Assembly (NCBI GenBank): GCA_963170155.1
Contig: CAUJGP010000009.1
Location: 47,557 to 111,556, forward strand
Direction of reading: 5' to 3'
DNA length: 64,000 nt
Source of the DNA: Bdellovibrionota bacterium
Lineage (GTDB): Bacteria; Bdellovibrionota; Bdellovibrionia; Bdellovibrionales; Bdellovibrionaceae
Positions 9,535 to 17,331 of the stretch are shown here, piece by piece. The translations under genes were made by a program, and so were the position numbers. Position 1 is the stretch's first letter. Every line of letters begins with the position of its first letter. The notes under the pieces are model-generated. The model had not been told where the DNA came from, did no database searches, and saw only the letters and a program-made list of their open reading frames with translations.

Positions 9535-10199
9535 TGAAAAGAACACGCCTTAGGACTTTAGGAGTTTTAATTGTTTTTTTGGGATTAGGCGCTGTTGTTT
9601 CGAGTTGGATGTTGGTGAGCGTGGCTCAAGAGCCAACGCAGTTTACAAAGGAAAAATCGGAACAGTTTTTTTCATCAAAATCAAAATTGTTTTCAAAACA
9701 AAATCTTGGCTCTTCTCAGCCCTCTCAATGGACTGATAAGCCATGGCATGGTAAATCGATGTCTCCTTTCAAAGCGCAGACTTCTTTTCAGTGGATCGAT
9801 GAGAGCGCGGGCGTTGGAAAAGTTAGGGTGGAATTGTCGGCAAAGTCTTTTATAGAGCAAACCTGGACCTACCAGTGGATTTTACCTTCAAATGTCATGA
9901 CTCAATCCGATCTTTCTGCTCACTTTGAATCATTACGATTTCAAAAAGTTCAAGTCTTTGAGCTCGAAGTTTCAGGGCTTGATGGAAATCAAAATCAAAA
10001 TTTATTTTTAAGATTAAAGCCTGTCATGAAAAAAGATTCAGCGATGACAATTCTTATTTCCACTCACGAAGCTCAAACCGTAGAGGGGATTACGCAGAAG
10101 GCTTTTTCGCAAAGCTCTAAAATTCAATCTTTACGAAAAAATCTTGGTGCACCAGCTGGTTCTCCTGGGTCTCCTTCTCCGCCGCGCATTCAGTTTTAA
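9519..10199 (+). CDS. Membrane-anchored exported protein, partner of the metallopeptidase
   Basis: The ATG at 9519 has GGAGG nine bases upstream inside the end of the preceding gene; a second ATG at 9534 overlaps that gene's stop. Residues 10-35 form an N-terminal membrane segment or uncleaved signal (LRTLGVLIVFLGLGAVVSSWMLVSVAQ). The remaining 190 residues are beta-rich and polar with a Pro-rich end (PAGSPGSPSPP). No family is recognised. The overlap with the HEXXH lipoprotein gene suggests a shared task, perhaps as substrate, inhibitor or adaptor, but nothing in the sequence decides this. Confidence 0.6.
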   Translation: MPFTVMKRTRLRTLGVLIVFLGLGAVVSSWMLVSVAQEPTQFTKEKSEQFFSSKSKLFSKQNLGSSQPSQWTDKPWHGKSMSPFKAQTSFQWIDESAGVGKVRVELSAKSFIEQTWTYQWILPSNVMTQSDLSAHFESLRFQKVQVFELEVSGLDGNQNQNLFLRLKPVMKKDSAMTILISTHEAQTVEGITQKAFSQSSKIQSLRKNLGAPAGSPGSPSPPRIQF

Positions 10200-10217
10200 G
10201 AGATATTAAAGGGTTAT

Positions 10218-10817
10218 TTATCGGTTAGAAGAGCTGTTATCTTTGAGAGAGGGAGCTGTGGGAGAACTCACTTCCTCAGCGTAGGGGTGTCCTTTTGGAT
10301 CAAATTGTTTTTCTGCTGAAGATGATTGTTCAGCATGAGGAGTCGCGCCAAATGTAGCGCTATAAGTAATTTCGCCACAGACTTTTTTGAGATAGGTCGC
10401 AAGATATTTAGCTTTATAATGATTATTAACTTTAAGAGAGTGGGTTTCATTCGCCCATTTTTGAAAAGCCTCGAAGGTCATTTTCTTTTCAAAAGCCTCT
10501 TTTTCTAGTGTTTCTAAAGTGATTTTTTGAGTGAGATCATTCACAAAATTGATAATAGAGGCAACAGGGCCAAGGTCTTGTTTGTCCAGCAGCGCTTGTG
10601 ATTGCAAAAAATGAAGGTGGGCGCAATATTGATCTGAGGGGCTTTGTTGAGCTGAAAGGAATAGAGGAGTGAATAGGCTGAATCCAAAAAAACAACAATG
10701 GATAAAACGAGAGCGTTTTAAAAGAAGAAGTGAGAGAATCTTCTTCTTTGCAGAAAAAAGAAAGAACGACTTTATTGGTTTTGAAGGAGTGATTTGTCTA
10801 TTCATGCTCGCTTTCAA
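10218..10817 (-). CDS. Exported hypothetical protein
   Basis: A 199-residue protein whose first 55 residues include a long basic region followed by a hydrophobic segment (FIHCCFFGFSLFTPLFLSAQQ) that reads as a signal peptide with cleavage after LSA. The true start may be a later codon that shortens the leader. The mature part is small and helical with two cysteines that could pair, and its tail is Ser/Pro rich (SSPTAPSLKDNSSSN). No domain recognised. It converges on the metallopeptidase unit with only 18 bases between the stops. Confidence 0.5.
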   Translation of the reverse strand: MKASMNRQITPSKPIKSFFLFSAKKKILSLLLLKRSRFIHCCFFGFSLFTPLFLSAQQSPSDQYCAHLHFLQSQALLDKQDLGPVASIINFVNDLTQKITLETLEKEAFEKKMTFEAFQKWANETHSLKVNNHYKAKYLATYLKKVCGEITYSATFGATPHAEQSSSAEKQFDPKGHPYAEEVSSPTAPSLKDNSSSNR

Positions 10818-10899
10818 TATTTTCAGGTTTAACTTTAGTCTAATGAGTGATCAGAGAATCGACAACTTATAATATAAGCCTTATTTTACTTTTTAGTCT

Positions 10900-11550
10900 T
10901 CACTCTGTTTTTCGATCAAGATTGATGACTGTAGCTTTTGTTTTTCGCAGTTTCTCTTCATTTTGATGGCCATCAGCCAAAAGGATAACATCTATTCCTA
11001 GGGATTCAGCAACCTCAAGATCGTGATCTGTATCACCAATAATGAGAGTGTCTTGCGCGGAAACCCCGACATGCTGCATGAGTTCATGGCCTCTTTGCAC
11101 TTTACTAATGGCATGATGATTGTAGAGACCAAAGGCAGCATCAAAGTAAGCCCCTAGATTAAAGTCTACTAATTGATCATGTAAGGCGTCATGGTTCAGG
11201 GCCGTTAAAATTGAGACTTTAATGGACTCTTTTCGAAGTTGTTGAACGAGATCTCTAAATCCATGATAGACTTTGCAGCGATGCACATGGCTGAGGTAGA
11301 GATTCATGTAGCGACGGCTCAGCTGTTCGAAGCTTTCTCTTTCAAAATCAAAGCCCATTTGAGTATAAAAACTGGAGATCGGGAAATGAAAACATTCACG
11401 GTAAGTCGCTTCATTGACAACAGGGCGACCATGCGATTGCAAGAGTTGGTTCAGAATTTCAACGCAGATGTTAGTATCGTAAAGAATAGTTCCATTATAA
11501 TCAAAAATGATATGCTTTTTTTGTTTTATTAAAGGATGGAGTCTGAGCAT
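10900..11550 (-). CDS. HAD-superfamily phosphatase, phosphoglycolate phosphatase-like
   Basis: GAGGAAG precedes the ATG. The protein has the HAD motifs in order: motif I HIIFDYNGTIL, motif II SILTA, a Lys at ISKVQRG, and motif IV GDTDHDLEVAES. A helical cap sits between motifs I and II, as in the phosphoglycolate phosphatase (Gph) group, and the length of 216 residues fits. Motif I reads DxN rather than DxD, so the usual general acid Asp is replaced by Asn; DxNGT variants do occur in this group. It probably hydrolyses a small phosphorylated metabolite. Substrate cannot be told from sequence. Confidence 0.8.
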   Translation of the reverse strand: MLRLHPLIKQKKHIIFDYNGTILYDTNICVEILNQLLQSHGRPVVNEATYRECFHFPISSFYTQMGFDFERESFEQLSRRYMNLYLSHVHRCKVYHGFRDLVQQLRKESIKVSILTALNHDALHDQLVDFNLGAYFDAAFGLYNHHAISKVQRGHELMQHVGVSAQDTLIIGDTDHDLEVAESLGIDVILLADGHQNEEKLRKTKATVINLDRKTE

Positions 11551-11692
11551 GATTTACTTCCTCTATTTATTAGCGTTGGATTATGATGTCTAAAATAAAC
11601 GCCTGTCAAAATGCAATTTTTATTATTCTCTCTGGAAACAAACCCTGCTATCTTGTGCCTTCAGAGCAAATTTTACAACAAAGGTATCTTCA

Positions 11693-13051
11693 ATGAATAA
11701 AAAATCAATATTGAAACGATTAGCCTCACTCAATTTGGCTGTGTTCATCATTCTTTCTCTTGCGGTTATTTCAGCGGTTGGAACCATTTATGAGGCTCGT
11801 TTTGATGCTGAGGTGGCTTCACAAATTGTTTACCGAAGTGTTTGGATGTATATCGTTTTAGGTTTGCTGACAATTAATTTGACCGCTGTGATGATTGATC
11901 GTTGGCCTTGGAAGACAAAGCATGTTGGTTTTGTTTTAGCTCATATTGGTATTATTATACTTTTAGTGGGAGGAATCATTACTCAAAAATGGGGTATTGA
12001 TGGATCCATGTATTTTGAAATAGGAACCAGCTCTCGTTGGGTCACGGTGAGTGAACGGGAACTGAGTGTTTATTCTACATTCGATGGGAACAGTTTTACG
12101 AGTTTATTTCATAGGGATGTGAATTTTTTGAAATCCCCCGCGAAAGATAATAAGATCTCCATCCCTGTGATGGATGGAACCATTGACGTGATCGATTCCA
12201 TGGATTTTGCGCAATTTTCTGAAAGGATTGTAGCCTCTCAAGATCCTTTGGATGGAAGTGGCGTGAGATTTCAATTGTATAATAATCAACTCAATGAACT
12301 TCAATGGATGGTTCAATCCCGAAAAGGCAAAACAGCTGTTTCTGAGTTCGGCCCTTTGCGCTTAGTGTTTGGGGATTCATCGGCGATTACGTCTGAGATG
12401 AACCATCTTTTTCTTGAGCCCATCAACAACAGTGATCTAAGGTACGCTGTTTATAAAAAAGAAGAGCCTAAGCCGGTCCAAGCAGGCGTTCTTAGAGATG
12501 GGGAGGAGATTGATCTCCCCTGGATGGGATTGAAGTTCAAGGTCTTGAGGTATTTAGCCAGCGCTCATCGTGAATGGGATGTCAAAAAGGTGGAACGACC
12601 ATCGCCAATGTCCACATCGGCGGCTTTAATTCAATATAAGGATCAAAAACAGTGGGCTCAGCTCAATGATATCGTTCGATTTTTCACTCCCGCAGGAGCT
12701 TATATCGTTAAATATGGTCAACGGCGCGTGGATATTGGTGAAGAGATCTTTTTGAAAAATTTTTCAGTGGGCCGCTACCAAGGAACTCAAAGAGCAATGG
12801 CTTATGAAAGTGTGGTGGAGGTGCCTGGGTTGGGCGAGCAATTGATCTCCATGAATGAGCCGCTTAAGTTTAATGGGTACACTTTTTATCAGGCGAGTTT
12901 TCAGGAAAGCCCTCGAACAGGAACTCCAACGGCATCGATTTTATCTGTCAATAAAGACCCAGGGAGGGCGATCAAGTATTTGGGATCTTTGTTTATTGTT
13001 CTTGGCATCATTCATTTGTTTTGGTTTAAACAGAAACAAAAAAAGAAATAG
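11693..13051 (+). CDS. resB: Cytochrome c biogenesis protein ResB
   Basis: ResB (Ccs1) works with ResC/CcsA in System II haem delivery and attachment to cytochromes c outside the cytoplasm. The protein has the standard order: two or three N-terminal membrane helices (LASLNLAVFIILSLAVISAVGTIYE, then IVLGLLTINLTAVMIDR, then HVGFVLAHIGIIILLVGG), a long periplasmic region of about 300 residues, and one last helix (YLGSLFIVLGIIHLFWF). The sequence GYTFYQASF near the end of the periplasmic part is typical of the family. The next gene encodes CcsA, and together they form the haem lyase. System II in place of the Ccm system is common in delta- and epsilon-like Proteobacteria. Confidence 0.88.
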   Translation: MNKKSILKRLASLNLAVFIILSLAVISAVGTIYEARFDAEVASQIVYRSVWMYIVLGLLTINLTAVMIDRWPWKTKHVGFVLAHIGIIILLVGGIITQKWGIDGSMYFEIGTSSRWVTVSERELSVYSTFDGNSFTSLFHRDVNFLKSPAKDNKISIPVMDGTIDVIDSMDFAQFSERIVASQDPLDGSGVRFQLYNNQLNELQWMVQSRKGKTAVSEFGPLRLVFGDSSAITSEMNHLFLEPINNSDLRYAVYKKEEPKPVQAGVLRDGEEIDLPWMGLKFKVLRYLASAHREWDVKKVERPSPMSTSAALIQYKDQKQWAQLNDIVRFFTPAGAYIVKYGQRRVDIGEEIFLKNFSVGRYQGTQRAMAYESVVEVPGLGEQLISMNEPLKFNGYTFYQASFQESPRTGTPTASILSVNKDPGRAIKYLGSLFIVLGIIHLFWFKQKQKKK

Positions 13052-13180
13052 ATCTAGAACGAGAGAGTTATTAGATTTAGTATGACTGTAAAGGATACTG
13101 GTAACTGACTCATGGAAGGTTATCGGGTTGTTGTCGCAAAGTAAATTTTCGGTTTCGCCAAGTGTTGAAAAGGAGTGCTT

Positions 13181-14833
13181 GTGAGAAAAATAAATATGTT
13201 TTGTTGGTCCATTCTTATTTTAGGGGCGAATTTATTCATGCCTATTAATATAGTATTGGCGGGAACCAATACATCTCCCTTGAAATCGATTGCTGTTCAA
13301 GCCGAGGGACGAGTGAAGCCCTATGATACTTTGGCGCGAGAAGCATTGGCAATGATCTATGGAAAGTCGACTTTTGAAAAAAAACCAGCCTACGAAATCA
13401 TGTTTACGATGATGTTAGCTCCAGAGACTTGGGGAGAGCGTGAAATTTTTGAAATTCAGCATGTGGGTGTGAAAGAGGCTCTGCGTTTTCCTAAGGAAAA
13501 AAAATATTTTTCCATTAATGAAATTATGAAGACCGACCGACTGCCTCTTTTGATGCAAGATTTGAGTGCACGTCGAGAGTCAAAAGAAAAACTGGATCCT
13601 TACTTTCAAGCGTTGCAGCGGTTGGAGAACCAAATTTGGACTTTTAAGGCTATCACCGCGGGCCAGTGGATGGCTCTTTGGCCACCAAAAGAAGGTTCTA
13701 AATGGCTTTCTTTGGACGTGGCTGACAAAGATAAACAAGAAATATTTGTAGCTTTGACGAAATCCTTTTTAACGGCTTTGACGGCACCTTCAGATGCCGA
13801 TGGTTCCCTTCTTAAAAAAGATCTTCAGACAAAGGTCGATGATCTTGTCGCTTCAGCAAAAAATGAGAATCCATCTCTTTACCCGACGCAACAGTTGATG
13901 GACCTCGAGGTTCACTATAATGAGTTAAATCCTTTCCGATGGGCATGGATTATTTATTTGATTGCTGTTCTTATTTTCGTTGTGTCTTGGTTGTCGGGAA
14001 AGCCCCAGTACTTTAAAGCGGTGTGGGTTTTCACACTCTTGGGTTTAATCATGCATAGTTATGGCTTTGGGCTTCGAATGTATCTCACTGAACGGCCACC
14101 GGTCTCTAATATGTTTGAAACAGTCGTTTGGGTCAGTTGGGGAGCTGTTTTATTCGCACTCTTGTTAGAGAAAATTTATAAGTTTGGGGTGACCCTTTTG
14201 GCGGGCCCTCTGGTCGCTGTTTTTTGTTTAATTCTCACAGATATGGCACCTTCTATTTTAGATCCCACGCTTCAACCTCTAGAGCCTGTTTTACGCAGTA
14301 ATTTCTGGCTCACGGTGCATGTTCTCACCATTACAATCAGTTACTCTGCATTTTTCATCGCGTTTGTTCTGGGTGATTTAGGTCTGTATTATGTGATCAA
14401 AGGAGAATCGCAATGGCAAGACAGGATCAAAGCCATTGTTGCTGGAATTTACCGATCTTTTCAAATTGGTATTGTGCTGTTAGCGGCAGGAATTATTTTG
14501 GGAGGCGTTTGGGCTGATTATTCTTGGGGACGTTTTTGGGGATGGGATCCTAAGGAAACCTGGGCTTTAATTGCTTTATTGGGATACCTAGCGGTGCTTC
14601 ATGGCCGAATTAACGGGATTATTCGTGATTTTGGTATGATTGTCAGTGGTGTTGTCACATTCTCTTTAGTGATTATGGCTTGGTATGGAGTGAATTATGT
14701 TTTGGGCGCAGGTCTTCATTCCTATGGTTTTGGGGCTGGGGGCGTTGAGTATGTTTCTGCCTTTATTTTTGCTCATTTAGTTTATGTGCTTGTTGCATAC
14801 ATTATTCGGAAAGGTCGTATCAGTGCCTCTTGA
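13181..14833 (+). CDS. ccsA: Cytochrome c biogenesis protein CcsA/ResC (haem exporter-lyase)
   Basis: The GTG at 13181 is preceded by AAGGAG at a five-base distance; the frame also has a GTG six bases earlier. The product begins with a hydrophobic leader, then a periplasmic stretch of about 210 residues, then at least eight membrane helices. The haem-handling WWD motif is present as WGRFWGWDPKETW, and conserved histidines lie in the flanking helices (LTVHVLTITISY, GAGLHSYGFG). CcsA brings haem to the outside and, with ResB, attaches it to CxxCH motifs. The large N-terminal extension makes this protein longer than a minimal CcsA. It probably shares a transcript with resB, 129 bases upstream. 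Confidence 0.9.
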   Translation: MRKINMFCWSILILGANLFMPINIVLAGTNTSPLKSIAVQAEGRVKPYDTLAREALAMIYGKSTFEKKPAYEIMFTMMLAPETWGEREIFEIQHVGVKEALRFPKEKKYFSINEIMKTDRLPLLMQDLSARRESKEKLDPYFQALQRLENQIWTFKAITAGQWMALWPPKEGSKWLSLDVADKDKQEIFVALTKSFLTALTAPSDADGSLLKKDLQTKVDDLVASAKNENPSLYPTQQLMDLEVHYNELNPFRWAWIIYLIAVLIFVVSWLSGKPQYFKAVWVFTLLGLIMHSYGFGLRMYLTERPPVSNMFETVVWVSWGAVLFALLLEKIYKFGVTLLAGPLVAVFCLILTDMAPSILDPTLQPLEPVLRSNFWLTVHVLTITISYSAFFIAFVLGDLGLYYVIKGESQWQDRIKAIVAGIYRSFQIGIVLLAAGIILGGVWADYSWGRFWGWDPKETWALIALLGYLAVLHGRINGIIRDFGMIVSGVVTFSLVIMAWYGVNYVLGAGLHSYGFGAGGVEYVSAFIFAHLVYVLVAYIIRKGRISAS

Positions 14834-14957
14834 TTCGAGGCAAAAGTTGAGTCGCTATTGCAAAACTGAAAAACGTTTCGTGATGGCGACAAGTTATATT
14901 ATGGACAAAATAAATTTTATTTGTAACCCTGAGAAGAGAACTCTTTGAGGGGATAGG

Positions 14958-15770
14958 ATGAAAGAAGATAGTACAGCAGGTTTTTTGATGGCAACGATTC
15001 CTCATTCGGGAGAGGAAATCCCTCCCGAGGCGGCATGGTTGCGAGGACTTGATGAGATCACTTTGATGGGGGATGTGGATCGATATGTGGACCGGCTTTA
15101 TGAAGAGAGTTTGGCACAGTTAGAAATTCCTTTTGTTAAAACTCAATGGCATCGTTATGCCGCAGATTTAAATCGGCTAGATACAGATTACGATGAAGAA
15201 GCGGTGATTGGAAGTCCTTATCCTCCCGGAACCTTCCCACGCGGCTTTCATTGGGTTTACTCGACCCACGGTGAAAAAATCCTGCAAGAACCTTTAACTC
15301 AAGAGATCCATGAGCGTTTGGTGAAGCGCGTTTATCTTCCTTTTCATCAAGAGGTTCATGCTTTAGCACAATCATTATTAAATAAAGTGGAGACTCATCA
15401 GTTATACCATTTGGATCTTCATAGCATGCCTTCTCAAGGGACTCATCAGCATCGAGATCCAGGCGAGTTTCGTAAAGATCTGGTGATCAGTGATTCTAAA
15501 GGTCAAAGTTGTTCCTCGGCGTTTAAAGATTTAGTGATTGAGAGCTTTCAAGCTCAAGGTTTTACAATTGCTTATAATTGGCCTTATTTTGGCGGTCGCT
15601 TGACAGAGTACTATGGTCATCCTGAAAAAAAGCATCATGTTATTCAGATAGAGTTGAATCGAGCCCTTTATATGGATGAAGCAACCAAGAGGTTAAAACC
15701 CCAACATGTGGATTTAAAGATTAAATTATTTGAAGCCTTAAGGAACATTAAAAGTGGAACTCATCATTAA
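14958..15770 (+). CDS. N-formylglutamate amidohydrolase family protein
   Basis: The protein shows the family pattern: ATIPHSGEEIP near the start, DVDRYVDRLYEE, HRYAADLNRLD, LDLHSMPS and a late NWPYFGGRLTEYYG. The His, Asp and Glu residues in these motifs are the expected metal and catalytic ligands of the FGase (HutG) fold. Family members release formate or deacylate related N-acyl amino acids; no other histidine-degradation gene is nearby, so the substrate may differ. An A-GGGG-A sequence lies before the ATG. Its last 17 bases overlap the next gene, a BFD-domain protein, which suggests translational coupling. Confidence 0.82.
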   Translation: MKEDSTAGFLMATIPHSGEEIPPEAAWLRGLDEITLMGDVDRYVDRLYEESLAQLEIPFVKTQWHRYAADLNRLDTDYDEEAVIGSPYPPGTFPRGFHWVYSTHGEKILQEPLTQEIHERLVKRVYLPFHQEVHALAQSLLNKVETHQLYHLDLHSMPSQGTHQHRDPGEFRKDLVISDSKGQSCSSAFKDLVIESFQAQGFTIAYNWPYFGGRLTEYYGHPEKKHHVIQIELNRALYMDEATKRLKPQHVDLKIKLFEALRNIKSGTHH

Positions 15771-16233
15771 TTTACCTGGCTATGAAAATATTAGCCTTCA
15801 TCTTGATGACTCCGGAGTCATTCAACATTATCAGCTTTGTTGTTCGCAGCAGACAACAATACTTTTTAAAAGCTGCTTGGAAAAATACGGAAAAAAGCCC
15901 AGTCAATGGCCAAAATCGAATTTATTCAGTTATTCTCAAGGGTTGGATAAATTCGGTCACAGTGATAATCATCATTCGAGTAATAATGATGAGCGAAGAG
16001 CCGCTCTATTGATCCAGGAGATTATTTTACGAGCACGAGGGGAATGGAAGCCACCCTATGCTGGTGAGACCGTGTGCAACTGTCGGGGTGTAAGCAGTGA
16101 AGAAATTTGTCATGCGATCACTGCAAAAGCCAGTTCTGTGGAAGAAGTCTCTCAATGGACAACAGCCTCAACTTCGTGCACGACATGTAAAGATAAAATT
16201 GTGGAGCTGATTCAGTACCGCTTTTTAAAGTAA
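15754..16233 (+). CDS. BFD-like [2Fe-2S]-binding domain protein
   Basis: The GTG start at 15754 lies inside the end of the amidohydrolase gene. The first 100 residues have no recognised domain. The last 60 residues form a BFD-like fold: CNC at the start, then about 30 residues, then CTTC, giving the four cysteines of a [2Fe-2S] site, with the helical V-x-x-EEI-x-x-AI pattern of NirB, NifU and Bfd relatives. The same domain is encoded alone by the converging gene downstream. The unusual N-terminal extension and pairing with a hydrolase have no explanation that I know of. Confidence 0.72.
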   Translation: MELIINLPGYENISLHLDDSGVIQHYQLCCSQQTTILFKSCLEKYGKKPSQWPKSNLFSYSQGLDKFGHSDNHHSSNNDERRAALLIQEIILRARGEWKPPYAGETVCNCRGVSSEEICHAITAKASSVEEVSQWTTASTSCTTCKDKIVELIQYRFLK

Positions 16234-16247
16234 GCTATGCGCGCACT

Positions 16248-16496
16248 TTATTTAGGCTTTTTTTCTGATGCTAACGTGGTTGTAGATGGTGGAAATGTTC
16301 CTGTTTCCAGAAAGGTTTGCAGAATAGGCGCTATGATGCGCCGGCAGCTTCCTCCACAAGGACCAACTCCCGCTGAGGTTGCATCATAAATTTCATTGAG
16401 TGTGTGGCATCCATTTTTAATGGCTTCTTCAATGGTGGCTCGAGAGATATTATTGCAACGACAGATAATTTCGGAGCGATTTTTGTGGTGCTTCAT
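16248..16496 (-). CDS. bfd: Bacterioferritin-associated ferredoxin-like protein
   Basis: A complete 82-residue protein with ICRCNNISRATIEEAI at the start and AGVGPCGGSCRR further on, giving the C-x-C and C-x-x-x-C type ligands of a BFD [2Fe-2S] domain. In other bacteria Bfd reduces bacterioferritin so that iron can be released, or the domain acts as an electron-transfer module in NAD(P)H reductases. No bacterioferritin gene is visible in the window. It converges on the other BFD-domain gene with only 14 bases between the stop codons. The gene symbol is by family only. Confidence 0.7.
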   Translation of the reverse strand: MKHHKNRSEIICRCNNISRATIEEAIKNGCHTLNEIYDATSAGVGPCGGSCRRIIAPILQTFLETGTFPPSTTTLASEKKPK

Positions 16497-16548
16497 AAGG
16501 CATTTTTACCAAAATAGTGGTCCCATCGCTTTAGCTTGAGCTTTAACC

Positions 16549-16577
16549 TTGAGAAGGTCAAAGATTTTAAGTATAAT
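16549..16577 (+). promoter_or_regulatory. Sigma-70 type promoter of greA
   Basis: TTGAGA at 16549-16554 and TATAAT at 16572-16577 are separated by exactly 17 bases, so both boxes and the spacing match the consensus well (one mismatch). Transcription would begin near 16584 and give a leader of about 85 bases before greA. Confidence 0.7.
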
Positions 16578-16602
16578 AAGAACCTTGTTTATGAAGGAGA
16601 GA

Positions 16603-16635
16603 GGGGTGGAGAGCTTGGCTCATCACCCCATTTTT
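16603..16635 (+). terminator. Terminator-like hairpin inside the greA leader
   Basis: GGGGTG (16603-16608) pairs with CACCCC (16624-16629), and inside it GAGC (16611-16614) pairs with GCTC (16618-16621) round a TTG loop. ATTTTTAACTTTT follows. This has the form of an intrinsic terminator and lies between the greA promoter and the greA start, so it may cut off part of the transcripts. Confidence 0.55.
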
Positions 16636-16668
16636 AACTTTTAGACCTAATAAAAAGGAGATGAGCCC

Positions 16669-17148
16669 ATGGCTGAAGATAAACTGCCAATGACTGTAAG
16701 AGGGAAATCGTTACTCGAAGTGGAGCTCAAAAGATTACTTCAAGAGGAACGTCCTGCTATTATTAAGGCTATTGAAGAAGCAAGAGCTCAAGGGGACATC
16801 AGTGAAAATGCGGAATATGATGCTGCTAAAGAAAGGCAATCTTTGGTAGAAGGCCGAATTGCAGAAGTTCAAGGTAAATTAGCTGGAGCTGAGGTCATTG
16901 AACCCAGTTTGATTAAATCAGATCGTATTGTCTTTGGTGCAACGGTAAAGTTGATGGAACTTGAGAGTGAAGAAGAAATGACTTACCAAATCGTTGGAAT
17001 TGATGAAGCTGACGTTAAGCTGGGTCGTATTTCGATTATGTCGCCTATTGCTCGATCTCTTATTGGTAAGAAGGCGGGTGATATTGTTCATGTTAAGGGT
17101 GCTAAGTCTGAGAAGGAGTATGAAGTCATTTCATTTGATTTTATTTAA
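16669..17148 (+). CDS. greA: Transcription elongation factor GreA
   Basis: GreA enters the secondary channel of RNA polymerase and stimulates cleavage of backtracked transcripts. The 159 residues match the family throughout: an N-terminal coiled coil with EEARAQGDISENAEYDAAKERQ, which carries the acidic tip residues (D and E of GDISENAEY), and a C-terminal FKBP-like domain ending GKKAGDIVHVKGAKSEKEYEVISFDF. AAAGGAGATGAG provides the ribosome binding site. The gene has its own good promoter and a terminator-like hairpin in the leader, which points to attenuation control. Confidence 0.95.
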   Translation: MAEDKLPMTVRGKSLLEVELKRLLQEERPAIIKAIEEARAQGDISENAEYDAAKERQSLVEGRIAEVQGKLAGAEVIEPSLIKSDRIVFGATVKLMELESEEEMTYQIVGIDEADVKLGRISIMSPIARSLIGKKAGDIVHVKGAKSEKEYEVISFDFI

Positions 17149-17331
17149 TATTTCTTATGCTTATTCTCCATAGGTCATGTTCTTCTCTTTTGTCAGATTA
17201 AGGCTTGTCGCCGTGGGATGGGAGAAGGCGTGTGGTTTTCTGTAAGTTTTGTTGCCGTTTTAGCGAATAGGGTGAGGATGGAGAGTTGGCAAAAGCGGAC
17301 AGTATTGAGCTATTAAGTTTCTCTCTATGAT

